64,000 nucleotides of DNA from Diphasiastrum complanatum (GCA_029204225.1 CM055096.1:30139003-30203002); one strand, 5' to 3'; positions 36,001 through 51,000 are shown, counted from the stretch's first letter. Made by a program: numbers and translations. Notes: a model not told the origin generated them from the sequence alone.

Positions 36001-39000
36001 GAGAAATCAGAAGTAGGTCGCTGATTCCACAGCGATGGATCTGCTCGCTGATCCCAGCTCTACATCCGCTCTGAAATCTACAAATAGATCTCTGAAATCA
36101 GAGATCTATTTGTAGATCTCTGATTTCAGAGAACTGAAGTTGGCATTAGCCAATTTCAAGTCTAGTGTAGACGACTCGTTCGCTGAACTCAAAAGTTTAA
36201 TTCTGAGTTCCGCGAAAGGAAGCCTTCCCTCCACTTCTCAGTTGTCCCTTTCTCCACTTCCATCAGTTTCGGGTGAGCCTATGCGGTCTCACCCCAGTGT
36301 CTTTAAAGACTTAAAGCCTCCTACTTCTATTGGGGAAGAGAAGGATAGAAATGCAGACATTCTACAAACCTTCCTCAGCAAATGGAAGAACATTCATGCT
36401 CTTAAACAGACCTCTGACCATTTGCAAGCTATAGAGGCCAGTCTTTCCTTAGGGCCCATGGCCTATAAGTGGTGGTTAAATCTCCAGGAGACTGGGCAGA
36501 CTCCCCGGTCATAGAAGGCCTTTGAAGAAGCCTTCCTAAGAGAATTCCTACCTGAGAATGAACTTGATAGAGCCTGGGAGAAAACGGTAATGGACAAGTC
36601 CCTAATCCAATATATCTCGCAGTACTGAGAAGCAATTTTAAAAATAAAAAATATGGATGAATATCAAAAAATCAGGGGATTTGTCCGTGGCCTCAAAGAT
36701 GAATATAAAGTAGAGGTCCAGAGAAACTTGCCTACCACCCTTGAGCAAGCTCTTAGATATGCTCAAATCTATGATGATTCAGTGGGTAGGAAGAGGGCGA
36801 GACAGCAGCCCCTTTCTGAGCAGCCTCCTCAAAAAGACTTTCAATTTAAAAAGAAATTTTAAAAAAGAAAGAAAGAAGATAAAATTAAAGGTGAAGCTCC
36901 TCAGAAATGCCCATCGCTCATACAGTCCTTAAAACCAAAAGATTTTGAGAAAGCCAAACAAGAACGTTTGTGCTTTGTGTGCATGGGCAAGGGACACACA
37001 GTCAGACAGTGTCCCAAGGGGCCTTTCACTAAAAAAGATAAGAAAGATAAAAAACAAGTTTATCTTGTTCAGACTGTATGTTTCCCCAGTGACTCGGCAG
37101 CTTCCGAGATCAAAGTGTATCATGAAGATCATGAACACTGTTGCCAGCTGACCTCTGCAATGCTAACGAGGCCCTTCAGCTTTGGGCCGCATGACCTAGT
37201 ACGTATGCATGGGAAAGTTGGTAACCAGTCAGTAAGAGTTATGGTTGATGATGGGGCAACCCATAATTTCATCAACTACACCCTGGTTAAAAAGCTTAAA
37301 CTACCAGAAGTACCTAGTCAACATAGGTACATAGTTTCATTAGCTAAGGGTGAAGATAAAAAAATATGGGAAATCATGGTAAGTAATTAAAATCTTGGTA
37401 TCAGGGGTAGCAAGATGAAATAAACTTTCAGATAATGCACCTGGATCGTACAGACATTGTTCTCGGGAGAGATTGGCTCTACAGTTTAGGACCTTCCCTC
37501 CACATAAACTATCAGGAGAACACCCTCAGCTTTCAGCATAAAGGCCGAGAGATCCAGTTGCATGGGGAGCATGATGTTCCCAACAGTCCTATGGTCTGCA
37601 GTTCAGAGCTCTGTCAGCTAATCGGAGACGAAGACCATCAGGTATTCTTATGTGACTTTCAGTTTATTCCTAAAGTTTCTATTTCCAGTTCTATTCAGCA
37701 GAAAATCAGTAAATTAGAAACTTTATTGTCTAAATTTAAAGATGTTTTTCCTGAAGATTTGCCACATGGTTTACCACCTAGCAGAGAGGTAGATCATGTA
37801 ATAAACCTAGTACCAGGTACATGGGAAAGGCCAAATTCAAACCAGTAGTTCACCATGGGCCTCACCAGTCCTATTGGTGAAAAAGAAAGAGGGGTCTATG
37901 CGTCTTTGCGTAGATTACAGAGCCCTCAATAAAGTCACAATTAAGAATAAATACCCTATGCCTCGGGCAGACGAGTTGTTTGACCAACTCGACGGGGCTA
38001 AGTTTTTCAGCAAAATAGACCTCAGATCGGGATATCATCAAGTCCGTATAAAATCGAAAGATGTCTCAAAAACAGCTTTTAGGACTCGTCACGGTCATTA
38101 TGAGTTTAAGGTGATGCCATTTGGGCTCACAAATGCTCCAGCTACCTTTATGACCTTGATGAACAGTGTCCTCAGACCATACTTGGGTGAGTTTGTAGTC
38201 GTATTTTTAGATGACATCTTCGTCTACAATAAAACGAGGAAGGAGCATCTAAAACACCTCAGAAAGGTGTTTCGACTGCTCATAAAAGCATAAGCTTTAT
38301 GCTAAAGAATCCGAGTGTGAATTCTTCGTGGAAGAAGTAGCATATTTGGGTCACATTATCTCGGCAGATGGGATTAAAATGGACCCGAATAAGGTTAAAG
38401 CCATACTCAATTGGCTGAGACCTCAGAATATATTTGGAACTTCAGATCTTTCTTGGTTTGGAGGGATATTACAGACGATTTTTCAAGGAATATGCTCAGA
38501 TAGCAGTTACCATGACAATTCTTCTTAAGGAGAAGGGAAAGGAGTTCATTTGGGAGTCCGCACAACAGGAGAGCTTTCATGCTCTCAAAACAGCCTTAGC
38601 TACAACACCAGTTTTAAAAGTCGTCGACCCCAATCAGCCATTTGTGGTCGAAACAGATGCTAGCGACTTTGCAGTCGGTGCTGTGCTAACTCAGGGTGGA
38701 TGACTAGTTGCGTTTGAGAGTAAAAAACTCGAGCCAGCTCAGACTAGGTACAATGCCTATGAAAAGGAACTCTTTTCTATAGTCCATGCCCTTAAGACTT
38801 GGAAGCATTATTTGTATGGTGCCAACTTTGAGGTCCTGACAGACCACGAAAGTCTTAGATACCTTTGCAATCAACCTGAGCTTAGAGGTTGGAAAGCTCG
38901 TTGGGCAGAGTTGATGCAAGAGTTTGATATGTCTATCAGATATAGACGGGGAAATTCAATACAGTAGCAGATGCCCTTAGCAGAATGCCTATGATAAACA

Positions 39001-42000
39001 AGCTGAGTTTTACTCATATTCGTAATGAGTTACTCGAGTCCTTGAGAGGGAAGTGCCAGCATGATGCATTCTTCTCTACTATCTGGAACTCAGTCCAGAG
39101 CAGACAGTTACAGACTCCAAAGCCAGTTCCCGGGGCTGGTGCTAGTTCATCCAAGAATACGGCAACTTCCGTTGAGGATGATGATGAGTCCAAGTATACG
39201 TCAGATGACGTTGAGGATTCTGAGCCTGTATTACCCAAGCAAGTGGTTGAGGGTCAGTTGACTCAAGGATTCAAATGGAAACAATATTCCATTCAAGATG
39301 AGTACTTGCTCTATAGAGATAGAGTATGTGTCCCCAATTCAGAGGATTATAGGCAGCAGGTCCTATATGAATGTCATGACAATCCTAGTGCAGGACACCC
39401 AGGCATACAGAAGACCTATGAGCTTCTTCGTACGCAATTTTTCTGGCCCAGTATGAAAAAGGACGTCCAACAATATGTAACCAATTGCCAGAAATGTCAA
39501 GGAAACAAAGCAGAGCGTTTAAAGGCAAGAGGGTTGTTGCAGCCCTTAGATATACCAGCTGGTAAATGGGAGAGTATCTCCATGGATTTTATAGTAGGCC
39601 TGCCTAAAACCCAAAGGGGTAATGACGCTATATGGGTCACAGTTGACCGTCTGACCAAAATGGCTCATTTTATTCCTACCAAAACAACCGTTAGAGCTCC
39701 AGTGTTATCGAGGTTGTTTGTAGACGGGCTATTTTAATTGTACGGTCTACCTTCCGGCATAGTCAGCGACCGGGACAGTAAGTGTAATGGAAATTTTTGG
39801 ATATAAGATCAAATCTGAAAGAAAGAAATAAACATAAACACAGTTTGGTATCAAAATATCTAGAAATTTTTAAAAGATTTAAGACTCTTAGTTGAGAAAT
39901 TTTTCGTTGAGGACAACGCTTTATGCGTTGGAGGGGTGTAATTTGTAGAGACAAATTGCCCCAAAGTAATTAAGACTTTTCCAACCTCAAAGCCCAGATA
40001 GACTTTGATGATATAAAATTATCATTGATCAATATTCTTTTGGATATTGTATGAATTTATTACTTTAATGAATTGAGTAACAGGCATTGATACCTGTAGA
40101 ACTAAGAATCTTTTTTGAACCAGGTTTGAAGTATTATGAACACTAACCTTTCTTTGAAGGAATGTGCAGGTACACACGAACGTACCTAAAGAATCTGAAC
40201 AAAAATAAGAAGCCTTCTGGGCTTAAAGACTGATTTCTCTTTGAGGGTATGTGCAAGTACTCGAGAAAGTGCCAAAGAAGGCTTTTTGTTAAAGTCTATA
40301 AAGAAGGCTCAGTAGAGTCTATAAAGAAGGCTTATTACTAAGTCTATAATGAAGGCTCAGTGGAGTCTATAAAGAACAGGACAAGGCCTAGGGTCTGATC
40401 ACCCTAGTGACTTGTTCCACCATGATTGAGGATGGGCAACCTCTAGAAAATAAATGCCAATGAACATGATTGAGGATGGGCAACCTCTAGAAAAAAGGGC
40501 CTAGGAATTGATGGACATTATGCAAAACACCCTAGTGACTTGTTCCACCACGATTGAGGATGGGCAACCTCTAGAAAATAAATGCCAATGAACATGATTG
40601 AGGATGGGCAACCTCTAGAAAAAAGGGCCTAGGAATTGATGGACATTATGCAAAACAAGATGGACATATACCATGGCTCTTCCTTAGGAAGATCGCACTT
40701 GGGTGAATTCCCAAGTTGTAACCATGTAATATTATATGTAATTAAAAGTCAAGTTGGAACCTTGTACCACCTACCTCCCACCTACTTTTCCACATGCATT
40801 CTAGGCTATTTGACACCTAGAATGGGGCGCCCTCCTACACTCTCACTTCATATGCCAAATCATCAAAATAAGTCTCCCAATTTAATACACATCACCCATT
40901 CACCCTCTCTAACTAATACACCTCATCCATGCAGTCCACTTCACCCTAAGTCCAATTGGAGTCTTCCTCACATCTCAGGCACTTGAACTTGAAACCTCAC
41001 TCACTTTGGAAGGACTCTCCACTCTCTATATAAGTGGAAATGCGCCCCTCTACCAAGAGGATGAAAGGATGTTGCATCCAAGCTCTGCCATTTTGTTGTT
41101 TGTTGTGTACAGGTGCTTTGGAGAAGAGGATGGAGGCATTACCTCAAGGAGGCTATGTTATGTTGTGATTGCAGGATTTTTTGGAGCTCAAACCCTCAGA
41201 TTTCTATCTCTCTTTCACATCACACACAAACACACACACACACTCTCTCTCTCTCTCTCTCCCTTGGAGATCGAAGACACAGAGAGTCTCACATATTTCT
41301 GCTAGATCCAGGATCATTAGATCTTCACGGGCTTCTCGCCAGTCCACAGCACGCTCCACTACTACTATCACTCATTATTTTCAGCTTACTCGTAGCTAGT
41401 CTCCTCCGCAAAGCAGGTGGTTAAGCTCTTGCATTGTACCCTCGCAAGCTGGTGGTCAAGCTTGGATATTTCTTCTTCTTAGAGATAGCGAGATAGATAT
41501 GCTAGTTTCTTGTCTTCTTCTCTTTTCTACTAGTAAATAAGTCCGTATGCGGACAATGCTCCTCACCTTTTGTACTCTCTTTTGTCTTATGTACCTTTGG
41601 GTACCAAAAGATGTTAATAATAATAATTCTAATTCTAATTCTCTCACTTTCACCTTCTCTCAAAACCATGGTATGCTCTTGAAACTGTTACCCATATGTA
41701 AGAATGGCTGATCAGTACTTTTGCATGTCAGGCTATCTGTGGCCTATTGTCTATGCATGTCAGATCTAGAGCTTGCATGTCAGATCTAAAGCTTGCATGT
41801 CAGATTTGAAGCTTGCATGTCATAGCATCTGTGGCCTATTGTCTATGCATGTCAGATCTAGAGCTTGCATGTCAGATTTGAAGCTTGCATGTCATAGCAT
41901 CTGTGGCCTATTGTCCATGCATGTCAGATCTAGAGCTTGCATGTCAGATCTAAAGCTTGCATGTCAGATTTGAAGCTTGCATGTCATAGCATCTATGACC

Positions 42001-45000
42001 TATTGTCCATGCATGTCAGATCTAGAGCTTGCATGTCAGTTCTAAAGCTTGCATGTCAGATTTGAAGCTTGCATGTCACACCATGCATTGCCAAATGACC
42101 ATGCATGTCACTTCATGACTGTTGCATGACAAGAATATATGAACCCTCATGAATTGCATGTCACACCATGCATTGCCAAATGACCATGCATGTCACTTCA
42201 TGACTATTGCATGACAAGAATCTATGAACCCTCATGAATTGCATGTCACACCATGCATTGCCAAATGACCATGCATGTCACTTCATGATTGTTGCATGAC
42301 AAGAATCTATGAACCCTTATGAATTGCATGTCAAGAATCTAAGATCCAACATGATTGCATGTCGGAAAGATTAAGACTTAAGAAGAAATTTCTATGCTTT
42401 TGTTAAAGCTAGATATGGAAATAAGATCATTGAATATGAACTAAGTCTATGTTAAGTTGATGTTCCTACATCTGAGACCCCTATTGGAATCCATTGTATA
42501 TGTAATTGGCATTGGCCAATTGGATTTGCATAATGATAAGAAAAGAATCCTTCGGGAGGCCCTCAGTGTTTCCGCTGTTGTGTGAATGAATCTATGTGAT
42601 GCAATGTTTTTTTCGAGTTTTGATTTAAAGTCTTATTTGAAATTGCTTGGACTCCCAAAATTTATAGTTTTAGATATGCAACCCAAATTTAGTTTTGGAT
42701 TGTGGTCTTTTCCAAGTTGGGAACATAATTCTGAATGAATAGTGGCAAGCATCCATGAACAAATTGGCTGATCGAGAGGGTCGCGTAATTTTAAATATGA
42801 GTATATGTCAATGAGATGCAAATTCATTGGGTTACGTACCTATTCTTAGTAGATTTTGCGTATAATGAAAAGAAGCACATGTTTGTAGGAATGAGTCCTT
42901 TTGAACTTAACGATGGCTACCAGCCCGTGAGCCCAGAAGGTACCTTGTTGCATTGTTTTTAGCTAAGATATAGCATAGACTTGATGCATTTCAACAAAAT
43001 CTTTCCAGGGCACTAGCAAGGGCGAAAAGTTATACATTTTGTATCTTCTAGAAATTTGAAGGTGATATGATTCTTGTTCCTATATGGAAGGTGATGTGGA
43101 CCAGTAAATATACAAAGCTGTTACCCATCTATTGTGTAGCATATTAGATTTCCAAAAAATCAGTGGAATAGCTTATAAGTCAGAGCTACTCGAGGGAGTA
43201 CATCCAATTTAGTCAACTTCATGCAACCGAGAAGAAGGTGACAAATCCACAAATTGCAGACTTGCTTATTCAAAATGTGATGAGATTGCTTGGACTCCCA
43301 AAATTCATAGTTTGAGATATGCATCCCAAGTTCACAAGTTAGTTTTGGATTGTGGTCTTTGCCAAGTTGGGAACGTAATTCTGAATGTTTAGTGGTGAGC
43401 ATCCATGAAAAAATTGGCTGATTGAGAGGGTCATGTAATTTTAAATATGAGTATATGTCAACAAGATGCAAATTCATTGGGTTAAGTACCTAATCTTAGT
43501 AGAGTTTGGGTATAATGAAAAGAAGCACACGCTTGTAGGAAAGAGCCCTTTTGAACTTAACTATGGCTACCAGCCAGTAGGCCCAGAAGGTACCTAGCTG
43601 CATAGTTTTTAAGCTAAGATGTAGCATAGACTTGAGGCATTTCGACATAATCTTTCCAAGGCACTAGCAAGGGTGGAAAGTTATACACTTGAAAATATAC
43701 CTTTCTGGAAATTTGAAGGTGATATGATTCTTGTTCTATTGTTTCCTGCATCAAAGCTGTGGACCAGTAAATATACAAAGCTGTTACCCATCTATTGTAT
43801 AGCATAAAAGATTTTTAAAAAGTCAGTGATCTAGCTTATAACTCAGAGCTACTAGAGGGACATAGAGTACATCCAATTTTTCATGTGGGAACATGCTTAC
43901 ATGAGAATGATATTTGGTTGAAGGCAGGGTTACAATACAAGATCGAGATACCTTAAATCATGACTTGAGCAAGCTAGACAGGGGACAAAGGCGACTGAGA
44001 AATCACATTCTCAAAGAATATCTAGTTGCTTGGAAGGGACTACCTATGTTTGATGTGACATATGAGAGTCAATAAAGATTAAAGTTGTACCTAGATTTTT
44101 CATAGAGGAATGCTGAATTTATGAAGGGGAAGGGATGTTAGGGCCCAATATTGAATCAAGCATTATCTCTAATGGATCAATGGCTTAGCAGATCAGTTGA
44201 TTAATAGCAGGACAGGCAACCAAACTAGGAACCTAACCTTGGTTGACTTACATGTGTTGCCACATGTGAAATTGGCTGCTCACAACATAAACAGTAAGGA
44301 TTTGAGATATGAATAATCATCATGGACCTAGCCATTAGATACACTTGTGAACAATCATTTACCAGGGCTGGCTAACAAGTGGGTAGTGCGGTTTGGTCCA
44401 GTGATTATCAGGGCACGATGGGGCATGAGTGTGGATGCTCAATCTAGTACTTAGCCAGTTCTTTTTGCTTTTACTCGTACATCTACAATTGAGGCATTAC
44501 TATATGGAGATGAAGTACCAACCCAATATTATTTACAACACAATATCTTCTACATATGAGTTTGACATGGTAGACAATTTTGATACATATCTAGATAGTT
44601 TATTCATGGGAGCTCTTTTGTCAGCTCTCCTAATGATTGTGCACTAGGTAGAATCACTTTATATAGCTACATTTAGTGTATGTTTAAATTTTTTTAGCTT
44701 CCTTACTGACACATGTGAGATGTACTCATCATATTTTTTACTTGCGATAGTGACTAGTTCTAATCTAAAGTACTAGTTTTAATAATGAACCTGCTGATAT
44801 GAAATTGTTTCAGCTCCTCGACAAATAGGTTGATAACCTCCAAGGACCATGCATTTTAAGTATCATATAATAAACGAGCAGCTACCTAAAATTTTTGTGC
44901 TGCATCTGCCTAACATGGGTTCCCAAGTTGGGATGAAGCAGCAATTGTTTTTGAATCCAACTTCTCTCATCATTGAATTAAGCATATTGATGCCTACTAG

Positions 45001-48000
45001 GAAGGTTTTTTGTGTGAGCACTCAATCCAACAGAAGAAGATTGAGCACTCAATAGCAACAATTCCAGGGGTACCCTAGAAGGAAATATAAAATCTTAATC
45101 AGGCAAAGGTGGGGAGAACTTTGAGGACAGGAGGTGTTGGTATCAAGGATCAGGACTGGTGCAGGGATAAGGGCTATGGTCCAATGTCTCCCGGCCTTTT
45201 AGAATTGGCCATTTTAGAATAAGAAGGATGGGCCTTTCAGGCGGTTCAGAATCAGGTTCTTCTGGAAAGAGAACAAAATGGGGTTTAAGGTTTGAAGAAG
45301 ATCTATTGTTTTCTTGGTTACAGGTAATTGGTTAAGCAGACTTTTTAATGTAAAGAACTCTGCTTCTTGTATCTTAGCATTTGTAAGAGCTTATCGGAGA
45401 GCAGTTTCATTTGAGATCACACCCCTAAACAGTTTATCCTACTTCTCCCATATATTCTGCTAGTTTTGAAGTCTTCATTCAAGTTCATAAGGTCTTGCTT
45501 CTGGTTGCTTTATGCTTGAGCACCATTCAAATGTGTCTCTTATCTACTTGTCACTTGCGAACTTATTACCATTTTTGCTTGATATGACCAGATGCTTGCA
45601 GCAGCAGCAACAGTTGATTGTTTGACAAGCCAAAAAGCAGTTACCCGTTGTTTATCTGGGGAGTCAATGCCAGCACCAGGACATGGCCATGCTGACTCAA
45701 TGCAATGGTGCTTAATTCAGAACTTTTCTGATATTTACAATTCTCAACTGCTACTCTGTTATCATGGATTGCTCTTTTCTTGTAGTTTGGTGAGCACATC
45801 TTCTAAAGTTTTAGTACTGTAGCATATTGCTGAAAAGATATAAGTGAGTTCATAGCATAGTTGTACTTTTGCCTACAACAGTGACCTGTTCTGACATCCA
45901 ATGCATTCTCAAGTTCAACCCACTTGGTTCTAGAAATGCTATTAAAGTACTCGCGATAAAAGTTCTGTAGGTCATATGGCTATGCCTACAGCATGGAAGG
46001 AGAGGAAGAGTTTTTATGCGCTACTCTTTTAGATTTAAACATGCCATTTCGACCTTTTTTTCAGACCCGGCATTGCCACGTATTCTGCCATCCAACATCA
46101 GATTGCTTGGATTCGAAGACTTTCTTTGGCTGTACACTGTTTCTCATACGGTAGCTGTGAAATGTATTCTATTCTTAGATTTAATGCTTTTCTAGAGAGT
46201 TCTTCCTTGACTGGTTGTAATAAAATACATTAGAAACTCGGCTAGATCTAGGATACCAGCCTGCATAAATGTCACCGTAATGCTATAAATCTATATCTGT
46301 GACTTCATTAGTCACTATGCTAAATAGCAGTAACTATTATCACAATCATGCTTGTTGCCATAAAAGGCAGAACTGTAAGGGTTAGCTGGAGTAGTATCTT
46401 TTTACATATTTACAGCAAACACATGTCTTTTCTAGAAGGTTACAAATGAACACCACCTTTGCCTATTTTAAAAAAACTGTTAGAAGTAATAAATTATAAT
46501 GATAGTTTCTCATGAGTTACTTTGACCCAAAAGGTCGAGACTTGTGTAACCATGGGTTAGGTTTATTATTTAGACCATGTTAAGTCAATTTTAGTTGAGT
46601 TGGACCCAATTTTGGTCCAATAGTAATTCGTGGGTCCAAGTAAAGTCTAATTATGTTAAGGGACCCTATCTTGACTTTTGGGGGTGCCCTATAATTAGTA
46701 GTGGGTCTTGGAAGGTTCTAGAACTTAGAGTTTGGAAGAGTCTAGGCCCTTGGAAGGCCTATTTATATGTACTCTTTGTTCATTTGTAATTCATTCCCTT
46801 TCAAGCATTGCTACTACTTTTTCTCTCCTTGAGGGCGCCTAACCCTCTCCCTCTTCTTCTTCTTCCTCTTTTTCTTCTTCTTGTATATGGAGGTTGAATG
46901 TTAGAAGGATCTTGGCACTTTGATTTCCTACAAAAACTGCTTCTCTTGCAGTGACTCGTTAATCCCAATGGTTAATTCTCGTCAGTTAATCACCGTTTTC
47001 CGAATTTCTGAAAATCGTTGAGAAGTGGATTGTTTTTGCTTTTTGACTAAAGATGTTTTAGTGCTTGTGTTGATATGGTGCTGTTAACATTTGAGATGAA
47101 AGTTTTAGGCTATCCTTGCTGGCAGGTTGAAAGGGAGTGCAATTGCAAGCCCACCACATGATGCCACTTCTTCAGCATCAAAATCTGCTCAATTGGCCTT
47201 GGAGGTTTCTGCATCATCAGCAGGAAAAGTATCTTCAAACATGCCGAAAAGCACTGTGGGGCCTGTTTTCCGTGAAACTCAAAACAGAGCTGTAACGCTT
47301 AGTGAATCTATGCCTTCAGAAGTTGGACACGAAAACCTTGTTAAATCAGATGACGTCCCACAACCCAATACACTGGTTGCAACACAAGGAGCTAAGCACT
47401 CCCAATCTCAGGTTCATTCAACCCCAGAGCCCATCAAAGGTCCTTCATTGATTGATATTATTGCAGAAGATGCTTGTACATGGTCTAGATGCTCAGCAAG
47501 CTCTAGTGCAGTGGATCCTGCTGAAGGAAAGGAATCTGTTGACAGCAGTTTTACATATGAGGCTCCATTTGCAAAGTTGGATGATGGTCTGAATTGTGGG
47601 CGCATTTCATCAGCTGAACAAATGGCAAGTGGCAAAATCTCGTCAATCAGTTATAATACCAAAACTGAGCAAGTGAAATCTGGTGATTCCAGCGGCAGGG
47701 AATGTAGTACAATAGAATCAAATGTTAAAGAGATAATTGTGCTCTCTCAATCACTTGGCTCTCCAGCTCAAGCAACAACAGCAGCCTTATCACAGTCATT
47801 TAACACAGGTCAGTAAAGATCTTGACAGACTTTCTTTTACATTATTTCATTTTGCAGATTCTAAAAAGAGAAGGCATGTTCTTTCACATCTGGCTTTATA
47901 GCCTTGACAACAACGAGCTAAAAGTAGGCATATTGATAGAAATTAATGAAAATTTGCAGTGTCCATGAACACAAGCAATCTTAGAAGGAATCAGATGAAG

Positions 48001-51000
48001 TACAGATCCTGTAGGTTTGATAGAGGTTGCCCAGTTCCAAAGGACTAAAGCAACAAGAAGGTCATAGATTATGCACCTGGGTAAATGGCATTGTCATTTT
48101 TCATTTCACGCTAGGTCTTATGACCAGTTTGGTTAATGCAAGATCTGTGTAGGAATATAGTTTGAAGCTGGCTTTTTCTAGGTTGGGATATGTGTGGTTT
48201 TAAATAAGAATACTGAGAATGATCTTTGTGAGGACCCATGGGAATAATAACAAAAAGTATAGTTAAAGGAAATGGATGTGTATAAACCTCTAATCCATGG
48301 ATGATGATGCAGGGAGGGTAGACATGTTAAGAATGAAAATTTGGGTGCCAGAAATATAGTTTCTACTATCGACTAAGTCATGGATTGTGACTTCCTTCCA
48401 TTCATATGTATTGCAAGCAATATGACGACTTCTCCACAACTGCAGCTTCGAATCAGGTGGAATCAAATTGGCTGAGGTCGCCCAAGTGCTGCTCACCTAA
48501 CCTTAAATTCTCAGGATGATCTGACAACAATTCCCCCCTCAAAAAAGTGATTTCTAGGGCTGTTTCAGGCCCCAAAGGGCCCAAAAAATGCCTTTTCTCT
48601 CTCTACTGCCAGACATCTGTGAAAACAGAGATTTAATGATGAATCTCGGCTACTCCTACATCGATTTATCCATGGAAGAGGATTGGCAATTTATTTTCAG
48701 AAATTTTACAAGAAAAAGCTAGAAAATGGTGCTTTCTCACTCTTTCTCTCTCTAGAACGAGGCTCCGATACCAGATGTTACACTTCAATAACTCTAAGCT
48801 CCTCTCCCCAAACTAGCCGGTGTGTAGTCTTCTCCCACCATCCATAGGCAAGCCTTTGAGCCCACTGCCTGCTATTCTGGTCTGAGGGCACTTGGCGCTC
48901 ATGTGGGTGATCGATCCACTTGGCCTACCAAGTCTACCCCTGCTAACCCAAGAATATAGTGTCTTAATGCTATGCCACCCTTGTGCCCGCTTTACACATC
49001 TGACTATTAGACCACACCGGTCACGTGCCGGCTAATCTAGTCACTGCCTGCCAAATCATGGGTTGACTTGGTCAATTGTATGTCGGCTCTACCAAAATTG
49101 CCACACAGCACATCGTGTGCAAGTACACGAATTGCAACTAAAACACAACTGGTCACGGCTGGCCCCAGGTGCCTTCGATGGGGAGTTATTGACATTTCAA
49201 ACTGGTCCTATGACTTTTCGCAGCTCAAATTTTCTTTTTAATTTTCCTACACCAACTTACACATTGTTTCCCTATACAAATAGTAAAATACCTTGAAGAG
49301 TTTTAGCTTGGACAGTTGCTATTAGGGCTACGCTTAGAATCTAATAAATTTATGAGCCTTTGCAGTGTCATGACACATGTTAGTCTTACCTTTTCTATTG
49401 TATTTGAACCTAATTATGATCCATTTTTTGTGAAAATGCCCTTCCTATATGCCTTGCTCTTTGTGTACAATTCCGAGCTATGACATGCAAACGATGCTTG
49501 TAGCGGATTATTGGCCTTTTTCTCATAGGACTTTTTCTTGATTGGCAATATCTTTGCACTTTTTCATTTTTAACTAGCTTAGTCACTAAAAAATCTGAAT
49601 CAATTTGATCAAATTCCAAAATATTTGAATTCAGCAATTCTATCTAAAAATAAGCTGCCAATTTTTTTGAAAACGGTCATGTTTTCTAAGGTTTTAGGGA
49701 ATCAAGATGTTATATGGTGTTAAAAGCTTGAAGTTACAGATGATACGAAATAGAGATACAAATGGGAGGTGGGTGATATGGAGATCGACACCCTAAATTG
49801 TGAAATTTCTAGTCACTTGTAAATTGCATGTAACCTATAATTACACAAATGTTTAGCAATCCTATTCACTGTGCACAAATTTTCACCAACCTAGTGATGA
49901 CATTTGGAAATATTTTTCCTTTTTTTTAAAAATAAGTTTTTCTTAAAAAAAGGATTTGAATCTAGAATCAATTCAACTGGCTCAAAAGGGCTTGACAAGA
50001 TTCTTTGTTACTATGATCATCAGATGAAATAAACGATTGAGTACTATGGAGGACTTGATGTCTTGGTTTGTCTTGATTTGATATTGTTGCCCTTATAGCA
50101 AAGACTATCTATGGTGTTCCAGTTTGTAAGCAGCTTTGTAATCTTGTTCTATCGTGCCGGGATCTTTACAGCCTGCATCTTTCCTTCTCTAAGTAATGAT
50201 TTGTGGTCCAAAATACTGAAAATAAAGCTTTAAACACCAAATTGTATATTTTGAGCATTTTATGGCAAAAGGTCAAATGGTTTGAAACTTCTGTTGAGTG
50301 CTATGTTGAAAACATAGTTCTGTAGCATTGAACTTAATTTTGTACATGTCACTGTTCTTTTTCATGTTAAAAAAAACAAAATTTCTTTTTTAAAAATTTC
50401 TTTGTAAATGAAAATTCATTAGGTATGTCCATGCGATACGCTCTGTACGTATGGAACAGAATATACAATATCAAAATGTAGTTATGGTTACCTACGACTA
50501 GATCTTGTTTCATCAATCCTAGGTGTATTTGTTCTATGAAGTTCAAGTGATGTTACAGCTTGTGTGGAAAATCAACGATCAATACTTACCTATAAGCAAT
50601 GAGGTATTTAATCAGTTCATAGAATTTAAATAATTTAGCTACATGTTGCGTATAATTCAAAAAAAAAAATTAGATTAGAGTACCAATCTTACTAAGGCTC
50701 AGTATGGCTAGCTAATATCCGTTCTTTGAGCCTACTTTGAAATGCATATTGAGCATGTCTTTATTTGTTGGATATAGAACCTTTATATGTTCCTTGCTTA
50801 CCCCAAGACGTCTTTCAATCTATTATTCCTGAACTATTCAGCGGCACACCCGCTTAAATTCTTGGTAAAACAGACAATAAAATCCATCAAGTTACTTCTC
50901 AGTTACGCTTTTTGGTATTATCAACCCATGGGATCACAGAGAATTGAACCTGGGTGGCCGTGGCCGAGCCAACCTGAAGCACGATACACTGCTTTCACTT

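Noticed and set aside
41773-41973. ORF with repeated [16 protein letters not shown] peptides
   Set aside because: Pure translation of the 20-bp satellite monomer; no gene signals and the repeat continues past the stop.
40401-42355. CRISPR-like repeat array
   Set aside because: Tandem repeats without unique spacers in a plant nuclear genome; they are a duplication and a satellite.
47127-47816. Stand-alone 229-codon gene
   Set aside because: It begins directly after a good splice acceptor, lacks a sensible start codon, ends at a donor, and its phases fit neighbouring exons; treated as an internal exon.
50934-51000. Minus-strand tRNA-like element
   Set aside because: A box B-like word is present but the only box A-like word is about 20 bases away, too close for tRNA or a normal SINE.
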